64,000 nt of DNA. Source: Daucus carota subsp. sativus (lineage: Eukaryota; Streptophyta; Magnoliopsida; Apiales; Apiaceae). Of this stretch, positions 10,833-23,100 are shown piece after piece. Below the pieces are notes generated by a model, which was given only the letters and a program-made list of their open reading frames with translations, was not told the origin of the DNA and did not search any database. Made by a program: the position numbers and the translations under genes. Each line of letters opens with the position of its first letter. Positions within the stretch are counted from its first letter, which is position 1. The DNA is taken from contig NC_030389.2 in assembly GCF_001625215.2 (NCBI RefSeq), positions 37,561,454-37,625,453 of the forward strand, in the 5' to 3' direction.

Positions 10833-13329
10833 CCCTCTCCCTCTCTCTCTATCTCCCTCCCACTCCCTCCCTCCCTCCCTCTCTGCCTCTCCCTGTTTGT
10901 GTGACATGTAGTTTATGTGCAGATAGTATATGAATTATGTTGTGTGCAAAATTAGCTGTAAATTGCAATGTGCTTATGTTGCTCTCTCTCTCTCTCTCTC
11001 TCTCCCTCCCTTCCTCTCCCTCCCTCTCCCTCTCCCTGTTTGTGTAACATGTGGTTTATATGCAAATAGTGTATAAATTATGTGATGTGTGCAAAATTTT
11101 AGCTGCAATGTGCTTATGTTGCTCTGTTTGTGCGCACACACATACTAGCAATATGTATGCTAATAGTATATAAATTGTGTGATGTGTATGAAATTGGTTG
11201 CATTCTGTGTGTGTATATGCATGAGTGCACATGTACTTTAAAAATTTATATACATGTAGTATGTGAATTGTGCGATGTGTACAATGTTGGTTGCATGCGG
11301 TCTATGTGTATTTATGATACTTATGCATAGAGTATATGAACTGTTTGACGTAACAATTTTGTCGAATGTTTGGCCTCAATTTAAAATAAAATTTGTTGTG
11401 TAAAAGGCTTATGATATGAGCAAAATGTTGGGACAACTATCATCTTTTAAGTGTCCGAGAGTAATAATGTTTACTTAAACCTAAATGGCAATTAGTGGAC
11501 AAGATTTGTAGATTGTAATGTATGATTTTTTTGCTTAGGTAATGAAAGGAATAAAGTTTGAGAATTAGAGTGTTCTGCATTTTTAGGATTTTTTTCAAAT
11601 GGTGTGTTGAGAAAGGGAATCTTGGCCAGAACTTTATTGGTGTCATCAAATGGAAGGGATATGCGGGTGTGAAAGACCAATGTGGGGGTGGGGTGGGACG
11701 ATTAAAATTTCTTGCGATAGAGAGGATGTACTAGCAGTTTTTTCTTTTCTAGCAAAAGCGTTCGGTTATTACATTTTGAAATCATATGTAGGACTTTTGC
11801 TCACAATTAAATTTTAAATGTGTCGGTAGAGAATCAAAATTATTTCCATTACTAATGTATGTAATCTGCCGTATAAGTGTATGCAAACAAAATGCGTGTA
11901 CTAATCTTTTTCTCCTTTTTTACGTATATGCCTAACTCTTGTTGTGCATCTGGATATTGTTAAAAAGATGCATTTAGCAGCAGCAGGTGTGATATTCCTG
12001 TGTGTTTATGCAAGAATATTCTGAATATCGAATTTGACAGACTTGCAGCAGATTCTGGAAGAAGCAAAGCACAGGTGGCTGCGCCCTACTGAAATATGTG
12101 AAATTCTGCAGAATTATAAGAAATTTCACATAACACAAAATCCACCTGTGAAACCAGCAGGTTCGTAATGATAACCAACTGTTTATGCTTTACTTCTACT
12201 ATCGTTATGCTTAAAATGTAAAATATATAAAATTGCGTAGGTTACTAGCGAGCTTTGCAACTATGCATTGGGATGTTACCCAGTTTAACTCTAGGACTTG
12301 GGTATTACACAATTTGTCTTGAGCTTGAACCAAAACAAACAGTTTTTCTTCACTCCTCCCTTAGCTTAAGCTGCACCATTGGTTTACTATTCTGAGATCA
12401 TTTGGCTTGTTATCAGGCGTTTTGACTTCCAAGGTATATAAGTTGCCTCCTTGGGCCACCGTTTCTAGTCCTGGCAGATAGAATGAATGAACGATTAAAA
12501 GTACAGTTAATTAGTATATTTGAACATAAGAAATGTACTAGCGGATACCAATATACGATTAATTATAGCAAAATTGGCATAAATGTTGCAAGTGCTTATT
12601 CGCGCAATGTGTCTTTGCTCTTCATAGAACTTCATGAGATTGTTAAACTTGTCAGAATGCATTTCACAAACATATTAATGGTGGTTGTGTTTAGTTTGAT
12701 AATCTGATATGAATTAGAATATCCTTAATCGACAATGAGATAAGACTAATACCGGGTGATTTAGGGTCTGTTTGGCTTACCTTATAAGTGACTTGTAAGA
12801 TGAAAAATGTATGTATTTTCAGCTTATAAGCCAGCCAACACTAACTTAGTGTAGTTGAACAAAGCTTATGTACCAGAATCAAATACATCTAGAAAGTAGA
12901 GATAGACAAACAAAGAACATGCAAAGAAGTAGAAGTAGTCCTTAGTTTTGTGCGGGTTACTATGTCCAATGTATTTGTTCTAAATCTTTATTAGTGAACT
13001 CGATAAGTTATATGCATGCAAATGATCAAATAGAAACCAAGAGAAACCCCCCACCCCTTATTACATCACCCACCCCCTAAATGTCATCACACACACCTAA
13101 TATGACATCACCCACCAAGGCCCACCCCCCGGCCCCACCCAATCCACCTCGGGCCCACCAAAGCCTTATTGAGGGTCTCGCGACAGGCCTCAGACACCCC
13201 AAGAGCCCCCAGTATCCCCACCCTACCCTGGCCCCACTAAGCCCTGTCCAGACCCTTCCAAGGCTCACCATGGGGTCCATCCCCGGGCCACATAACCCTT
13301 CCCGTTCTCCTGGTTTCTATTGGAGTAGG

Positions 13330-13372
<43 letters not shown>

Positions 13373-14018
13373 GAAAGTTCTATGGAGACTGGATTATTTG
13401 GAGACTGTAGAGACCTAATCCTGGCCATCCAATCATTAAACATCCAACGGCTGCATATATTTTGTCCTGCACGTTTGTTTTCTCTCCCTATCTTGTCCTG
13501 CACTTCTAAATCGATGAACAACAAGCAGTACTTCTAAATCTTGCATAACATAAAATAATAATCCCATAATATTGGTGTTCAATCACCGAAATCCTAACAA
13601 ATAAAAATAATAATTGCATACAAAACAAAGATGTAGTTGGACACTGCTATGATTGGCACTGAACTCATTGTCATTGTCCTGCAACGAATTGAATTTGTTG
13701 CAAGACAAAATAACACTTAGATATATCACAAATATGCGGGACAAATTATTAATATTACATTACTAGAAATGCAGGACAAGAATAGTGTAAATTACAAACA
13801 TAGTTTTGAATTAAAACTAAAAACAAGAAATGCAGGACAAGAATATTAATAATACATTACTAGAAATGCAGGACAAGAATAGTGTAAATTATTAATATTA
13901 CAAAACTGGAAATGCAGGACAAAGAATATTTAATCATGTCCATTAATTGCCATATTATTTAACGGTAGATCTTGTAGTCTCTAATGACTCCAAAATTTTT
14001 GGTCTCCATTGAGCCCAA

Positions 14019-14116
<98 letters not shown>

Positions 14117-17100
14117 TTTTATTAAAAAAGACTCTTAAGTTCGTATGTATTTCGAGTGTCAACCTTTTATATTTGTAATGCTTTAAATGATGAAAGAACA
14201 CTATCACTGCCTAACTTGGCAAAAGAATAAAAATGTTACAACCGCTTTAAAAAAATAAAAGTAATCTTAACCTGTATTATCACCGCCTATCTCAGGAAAA
14301 ATATGTTATCATTGCCTATAACCACTTCAAATAGACTGTTAACCTGTATTTCACCCGCACCTTCAAATTGGTGTCACTGTGCATAAGAAGGAAGCTTGTA
14401 AGGTATTAGCTTTGACTGAGTATACTAGCAATACATCCTTACTATCTTCATTTATCACCTATATACTATCAGTAATCATTATCTTTTAATCAGATATCTC
14501 TAATCTTTGACGTTGGTTTTGTAGAATATATGACAACTTTTTTCTCTCATTCAGCTGGCTCTTTGTTTCTATTTGATCGGAAAGTTCTCAGATACTTCCG
14601 TAGAGATGGTCATCGCTGGAGGAAGAAAAAAGACGGGAAGACAGTTAAAGAAGCTCATGAAAAACTTAAGGTAAGTACTTCAGGTCAATTGTTGACTATT
14701 TGTCTATAAGCGGCCAAAGTAGTACTAGGTCTTTTTTGGGTGCCCTTTTGTTGTTGGTATTTGTGGTTTTGTGTTGTATCTATATCTAGTGATGTGCCAC
14801 AAGTAGTTGGTTATGTGAAAATTAATTAGCCTATTATTATGGTGCACTTTGAAAGTTACACTGAAAAGTTATCTGCAAGCTTTTTGTTATCAAAAAATCA
14901 TTGGGCACGTGACCCAAGCTCTGCAGCGTTTGTCTATTTGGGGATTTCTTGTTTGAGTTTATATTAGGTTTTATGAAAAAGCAAGCCTTGTTTATTGCAG
15001 GGAGTTATTTGATTATAAGATAATTGGTGCTGCTTGTATAAGTGTTTTTGCTATCTTCATGCATGAACGCATGATCTCATCTAACGCTCGGTCATTGTTG
15101 AGTCTGATATCTGAAATTATTTTTGTTCAGTCATGTGTGTATGTTAATTTTTATAGTCAATTAATTGAATTTTTTTTGTAATGTGTTGTTGAATAAAGGT
15201 TCTAATATATTACTCAGGTCTAGGGGTGGAAATATTAGACCCGATAGGCCGACACGAATTCAACCCGCAAAATACGAATTCGGATTGGAGTTTTTCGGGT
15301 TCGGGTCGAATTCGGAATCAAACCGGAAAAAAGGATCATTTTCAGGTTGAATTCGGGTTACCCGAAATTACCCAAAAATTAATATATAATATAAATATTA
15401 TATATATTTATATAAAATAGATATATTATAATATTTATTAGTTTAATTTAATAAAAAATAATTAATTTGGATTAAAATGATATTTATTTATTATTTAAAA
15501 AATATATTTTGTAATAAATATTATGGATCGGGTCGGGGTCGGGTTACCCGCGGGTAGTGCGGGTCGGGTTCGGATTGGGTATTCTGACCCATTAAAATTT
15601 CGGGTCGGATTTGGATTGGGTAAAATTATTGACCCACGACTGTCAACCTGACCCGCTACTTGAAATTGCCATCCCTACTCAGGTTAGACGAGAATGATTC
15701 TTTTTTAATCTTCTTCTCTAGAATCCTCATGAGAATTCTTTTTGCGGGTACAAGTTGTCTTAGTGTTGTTGGGCTTCTTACCTTATTATATTTCTTTGTT
15801 ATAAAAAAAGTTGATGACTCTGTTAATTAGATTATTATATGTGCGTTTCATTTCCAACATCCCTAGCCAATTCACTTTCAGAACATATCTCTCAGGTATA
15901 ATAAGAGTTGATGACTCTGTTAATTAGATTATTATATGAGTGTTTCATTTCCAGCATAATAGCCAATTCACGTTCAGAACATCTCTCTCTCTCTCTCTCC
16001 TCCCCCTCCCTCCCTCCCTCCCTCCCTCCCTCATCCTCAGTGGCAGCTAATTTTACTCTCTCTCTCTCTCACTTACATTTCTTATGCTACCATCCTGAGT
16101 GCCAGCTAATCTCTCTCTCTCTCTCACTCACACACACACACTTCACATTTCTTAAGCTATCATCCCGAGTGGCAGCTAATTTTATTTTATTTTTTCATGT
16201 AATCCTTAAATCCAAGTGAAAAAAATCAAATTTGAGCTTTCTGTTCAAGATACTTGTTTAATTTGATGGTTGTACGTAATCCTACTTGTTTGCCTGTGCT
16301 GTTTTAGTTAGTACTTCTTACCTTCTCTAATAGACAGGCAGCGTGGATGTTCTTCATTGCTATTATGCCCATGGAGAGGATAATGACAACTTTCAGCGAA
16401 GAAGCTATTGGTTGCTTGATAAGTGAGTGTTTCTGATTGTTAAAATATCTGTCTTAATTCTTGACATGATACTTCTTATTAGGTACTTGTATTGAAAGAA
16501 GAGCGGTTATTATAACTCCCCTAAAATGTCATTGTAGTTGGAATTATCATGCCACCTCTGTCCAAATTGATAATGTAACATGACAAAATATTAAACGCCA
16601 TATATGCTGAAATGGATGGAGACCTTTTTGATTAACAAAACTTGATCTAGTTGGCTTTCTGATGTTTCTGAAAGGATCAAGTCGGAACTTGGTACAAAGA
16701 AATTAGACATTGACAAAGATCCAACCAACATTTACGCTCACTGTCGCAGTAGGTTCAATCCTACCTTACCACTTTTGTAGCAAGCATAGCCCCAGAGGGT
16801 AAAAAATTTATCATGTGCTTATAGATCTTCTGTGCCCTTGATTATAACCTCGAACTAGCAATCGTACATTCTCTTAATTATCAAACTATGGCAACCATTT
16901 GTCACCACAAGCACTCTCCTCAAATTAATAAAAGTGTTTGATTAAAAGTTAAAATTGAAGTAACTTCGTGCTTTCTGATTAGTCACTAGTGGTGTCAGTG
17001 AATTGGTTGACCAATTGCCATCGTCACGGTAGTGGTGGTTTAAGTTCTTTTTTGTAGATTTCTTTCTTTGAACAACCATATAGCCAATGGTATACCTGAG

Positions 17101-20100
17101 TTTGAACTTCATTTGAAATGTAGGACACAAATAATCTCCTAAATAGCTAACTATACATGGATGTGATATTATTCAATCTTCATCTGTGCTTTTTTCTCTG
17201 GACTACTAAGTTCGAGTACAAGCAACAAGTAGCTGAGATTTTCTCTTCACACCCTATATTACTAGTCTCTATAGTTAAACATTCAATCCTGGGACTTTAA
17301 CTCGTCAATTACAGGTCAACCTTGATGAAAATGGGATTGCAGAATTGATGATCATTTGTTAGTACATCAATTTTAGATTCTATTTGCGGGGGAATATATT
17401 ATACAAGTAATTAGAACGGGGGCTATCATATCAGTGTAGCGGTTCTTTTCTTTGAACGAGTACAATAATCTTTATATGGATCCTAAATTAAGTATTCTCA
17501 TTTTTATTTTTTGCTGAAAACATGAAGAAAAAACATATTCTATTGATGCTATCTGCTAAAATTCTTTTTTAAAAAATAAACTGCTATATATATTTGTATA
17601 TATTACTTATCGTGCAGAAAAGGAAATGAGCAGAATATTACTGTTGATTAACCTTCAGTGTATTTTTCTCTGATTTACATACCAAACAAATGATGTGTAT
17701 ATTACCTTGTGAGTAGAGTGAATCTCAGTATCTTGATATTTTATAATGATATTCAGTCGTAGAATGCTTATCATTCTTCACTCTTTCAGGCAGTTGCAGA
17801 ACATTGTCCTTGTCCATTACAGAGAAGTAAAAGAGGTACTTCTTTATATAAATTTCCTAGACATGGGTACTTAGTGCGGTTACATTTTCTTTGGAATATT
17901 TGCGTGTGTTCAGTTTTGAACTTCAGTTTGGATTTTGGAACATTGGCTGCATAGGGTAAAGGGTCAATTTACTTCCCATAATTAATAAATGAGTAATTGA
18001 CACTTTGCACCCCTTATGTTTAGGCGCTTTTTCGATTTGGTCTCAAACAATTTTTTTTGGCAGTATGCACCCTAAAGATTGAAAAGCGCTTCGCTTTGCA
18101 CCCCTTTGACCACTCTCCGTTTAATTGACTGTTAAAGTTAACAGATGTGGGGTTTACACTTTGCATCCCATAGTTTTAATTTTTTTTCATGAGTATTTTG
18201 AAATATTTTTTTTCATGAATCAGAAAATCTATTCACTGGTAACGTTTCATAATATATTTTGCAAGGCCATCTTGAGCACAATTTGCAGTTGTACTGGAAG
18301 AATGTAAGATAGTGGAAAGTGTCAATTACTCTTAATAAATTGATCTCTGTTTAGAATTTTTCAAATGCAGACATGTTAACCTGCATATATACTGAAAGCT
18401 GTTCCATATTTGTGATAACACAAATAGATTTGCTAAGATACACATCTGGATATATTTGAATGTTTTTACATATCCTAGGCACTTATATTGTTGTGTGAAG
18501 TCATATTTTTTACTTCCCTTCATCTGTTATAATATTATATGATTTATGGTTGTTGAGCTGCTCAGTAGTACACATCTTAAATGCCCCACTAAGATGCCAT
18601 TTCGCTAGAGATCATACATCAATTTCTGAACAAAGAAAGTTAAAATGTTACTTTGAGTCTTCTTTTACTGTTTAGTTAATGTAAATGGCAGGAGACTGCA
18701 ATAATAATTTGTAATTTGTGAATACAATCTTTATGTAATATTTGACTGTAAAAAGAAAATTGATTGTGTATGCTTGTTATACGTGTGGTTAAGTGGTTTT
18801 GCTGTCACATTTAGTATCTCCATCAGAATGCGACTTTAGATGGAATGAAAGTATACAGCTCTATGTTTTATTTGACTTAATATATTCCTTCAGTTGTCAC
18901 AAAGAATTGAATTTTTTTGGCTTACATGGCAAAAATACCCTTTTTTCTAAATTCAGTTGTATGGGATGATAAGTGAATACATGCAATACATTGCAGGGGC
19001 ATAAATTGGGTATGCACCAATCAAAAACTGTACATTCAGAACCACTTCAAAGCCCTCAGACTAATTCAACTTGTATTGAACAAGCTTACTCTCCAGAAAC
19101 CATGTCTGGAAAATCCCATGCATCTTATTCTTATCCAAGTGCAGTTGATTGGGGCCAGTCAATTTCTTCAGAACTCGAGGGAAGTGTTGGTCTAGCAGAT
19201 CCTGAAATTTCTTCTCTGGTACAGTTATTCCAGCTCCCACCTTCTGATCCTTCTTCTCATTCAGATATTGGTGCTGGTAAGAACTGTTCATTGTTGGTAG
19301 ACTGTTGTTTCCTGTTAATTTCTGTGCAGTTATTACTTGCCAGGCTGCAGTTTTTTCTCAGGATCTTCCATGTATACCATTAAATTGTTTTCAGTCTTGT
19401 GTGACAGTGAATTTAGCAGACTTTACTCATTTACTTCAAAATTCTATAGTATAGCTAAGCAACTAGATCTTAGGAGCACCTGATTATTTATCTTCTCTCT
19501 AAGCCCTACAACTTGGTGAAAGTAATTATTTCTTCTTCTGCTAGGAAAATTGAACATTCTTCTATATAATTTAAATACCGCCGAAATTGGGTTAATTATA
19601 ACTGGTTTGTAGTTCTTTTGGGTTTGACATGGTTATGTGCTATCTGATGTAGCTGTTAAGGTGGTGAATAGGGTATAAAAAGGTTGAATTTATACAAGCA
19701 ATTCAGTTTCTCCCTTCCTCATGCCCTTTAGAAAAACTATTGCACAAATGATAAAGTAGGCATATTCTGGAGCATCTCCAAGAGACTCCCTGTTCAGGCT
19801 CATAAATTAAAATTGAGTGAGTGTTAAAAACTTAAAATGTTTCTCCAAGTGACTCTTGCTGCCTCCTCAAATCACCGAAAACCCTTATCGCCTCCTCAAG
19901 TCTAAGTAGTATTGTTGGAGATATACGCATCCTATGTTACTAAGAGCCGATTTTTTATTCTTTATTTAGCGAGGGGACCAAGATTCACTTGGATATGCTC
20001 TTAGAATGCGGAATAAAAGATGCATAATGAATTAAATGTGCAATCACAACAAAAAGTATCACTGGATTTGAACAAAGTACTACTACTAATATGGGATTTC

Positions 20101-23100
20101 GAGAAATTTATAGTTATTTACAGCTTCATTAATTTGAAAACAATACATATAGCAGAGTATATGAGTAGAAATTTAACAGTTATTTGTTTTTTTAAGATTT
20201 GCTTGTAAATGTAGAAGGTAAGTTGTTGCAATGCTTTAATCAAATATGCTGTAGTAGTTATCTGTGTTTCTATCATTGAAATTTTGTTATGCCTAAAACA
20301 TTCCAGGTTTGCTTGGATCTAGTTTTGGTGGTGGCTTGGGCTCATCTCTATGGCCCGAGGGACATGAAAGCAAAAGCATACTTTGTCCACCTGAGCAAAA
20401 ACTTGATTATGACCATGTTAATACAGCTGATATCTTATCTCACAAACTAATAGACACCAGGTTGGATGGTAATTATATAGCTCCAAATTTTGCAAGCATG
20501 GGAGATGATTTACTTCCTAATTACCGAAATGGTCAGGTGTGACCTTCTGACTTCACATTATCTTTTCCATATGTTGTCGTTTTAATTTTACAAAGAAGTT
20601 ATAAGTTATTTAAGCTTAAACGATGGGGAGGCAGAAATTTATGTTGATTTGGTGCATGGGTGATGAAGGGTAGGTAACCAATAACATTATAATTGTCTGA
20701 TATTAGTGCGTTATTAGCCAACTAGCTATTCGTAGATGTTAGAGTTTCTGATGCGAGTCCCCTATAAAAACCCATGTGTGCAGTCATGCACTATGCAAAT
20801 CTTGAATGGGACAACAACATTAATTTAAGTTAATATAAAATGAAGTTGATATTGATGTTGTATGTATGATGGACATAGATTACTGATTTCATGCCCTTAC
20901 TGTGTGTAGTGGTATCCTAGAAGTATTTGGAACATTTACCATCTACCTAATTCTGGAAATTCTTGTCCCCTTGTAATTAATTGCACCTGATGTACATTGG
21001 TTGCATAAAAAGTTTATTAATGGACTAGGCAGAATATAACATCGTTGTTTGCTTGTAAAGTTGTTTAAGTGAGATGTTACAGACTTACAGTATTATCTTT
21101 TCTTGAGGACACCTGTCAATATATTATTATTATTATTATTTTGGTCATTTTGTTATCTTACTATACTGAAGATTTGTGTCCAGCTGTGTACGGGTTATAT
21201 CTGTTAGTATGTCTATTTTTCTTGGTTGTCACAATTTCCCTATAAATGTTATACATTGTGCTAGCATCTCATTTTATCATGTGTGAGTAATATGCTGAGT
21301 GTGTAAACTAAGCAACCTTCATGCAGAGTGTGTAAGATGAGTGAAATATTATTATTTTTTTTAATCAAATAATGTAATGTGACACAAATACTATCAACTG
21401 TTGCACCTCTGACCTATATATATTCTTACCCAGTTGGAGAATTCTTCAGGCTCAAGGGCAGAAGTCAATTATAGTGCTGAAGTTGAAAGATGTGGTCAAT
21501 TAGGTGAACCTAGCAATGAAGGCAGTGAGCTTAAAAAAGTTGATAGTTTTGGGAGATGGATGGATAATGAAATTGGCAAAGATTGTGACGATTGCATCAT
21601 GACCTCTGGATCTGACGGATACTGGAATACACTTAATATCAAGCGTGGTGATAAGGAAGTGCCCAATCTCGCTCTTCCGACACAATGGAATACAGATTAT
21701 CTAGATCCTTCTCTTTCTCAGCAACAGCTATTTAGCATCCTTGATTTTGCTCCAGATTGGGCTGATTCAAAAACGAATACAACGGTATGCATTTTGAGCA
21801 AGAGTTTCCAATTCTGTAACCTTTTTTTTTTTGCTTAAATATTTGTTACTTGATATTGCTGCTCTCTCGTAGGTTTTGGTTGTAGGTTCTTTCATGGGGG
21901 AAGCCAAACATTTTAGTGATTTGAAGTGGTGCTGTATGTTTGGTGAAATTGAAGTGGATGCAGAAGCTTTGAGTGAGAACGTGTTACGATGCCAAACTCC
22001 TTCACATACTCCTGGTGTTGTTCCCTTCAAAATTACTTGCAGTAATAGGTTGGCTTGTAGTGAGGTGCGGGAGTTTGAATTTCGCAGAAGTACATCTACG
22101 AATTCATGTTTAATGGCTGACAAAAAAGCATCACAAGATGAACTCAGGGTTCTCACTCGACTGATAAAGTTGTTATCTTCAGGTGTAAATGACAAAAATT
22201 CTTACTGCACTGTAGAAGAATGTGATGGATGCAAGGTGATGAATGTTATACACGCCATTAACACTGATGACATGAATAATCTGGGAAGCTTTGATAAGAC
22301 CCTTACAGCCTCTCAAGGAAATTCTAATGATGTTTTATTTAGAGTTTTGCTCAAGGACAAACTATATGACTGGCTGGCATGCCAAACACATAACCTGGGT
22401 AAAGGACTGAATATTTTGGATGATGAAGGACAAGGGGTTATTCATTTGGCTGCTGCTCTTGGTTTTGAGTGGGCCATTGGCCCCATAATTGCTGCTGGAA
22501 TCAGTCCCAATTTCAGAGATGCTAAAGGCAAGACAGCGCTCCACTGGGCTTCGTATTATGGAAGGTGAGAGTTTAGTCGTACTACTAGCAAAAAATTCTT
22601 CTTGTTATGCAATATAGTGAATTGGTTCTAAAGTTGCTACTACTATTTGAACTTTGTTGCATTGCTAAAGTGTTCATAGTAGAATTTAGGACTTGCCGGA
22701 GACAGTTAGAGATTATATCATCATTATTAGATTTAAATATTAAAATTCTTATCTACACGTCTGCATACCTACATTGGGAGATTTCCTTTTCTATGTGTTC
22801 AAACATATGTCCATGCTAATGTGTTATTTTGATGGAGTAATTTCACCACCATTATATCCCCTAAATTGGCATAGCTATATTATTAATGTAAGAGGTAGTG
22901 GCCCCCTGGCGTAGTCATTCACAATACAGACGAGGTGAACATTCTACATATAAATGGAGGATTACAGGGACAGATTGTTAGAGGAACAAAAGTTATTGTT
23001 GACCACATGAAGTAAACCACTAGTCCAAAACTATTACAGATTTTTCCTGTTTGCAGCAATGTAGGCTGTAGCTCTATATAAGGAAATAGTAATTGTTTTC

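Noticed and set aside
10620..10870. Possible CRISPR-like or satellite array
   Set aside because: The repeats are variable-length CT-microsatellite units in a plant intron, without regular repeat-spacer structure.
13081..13410. Proline-rich open frame across the C-rich block
   Set aside because: It runs directly into the AT microsatellite (poly Ile-Tyr) and lies within a CAMTA intron; its composition explains it.
13959..14207. Open frames of repeated Ile-Tyr, His-Thr or Val-Cys
   Set aside because: Pure translation of dinucleotide repeats.
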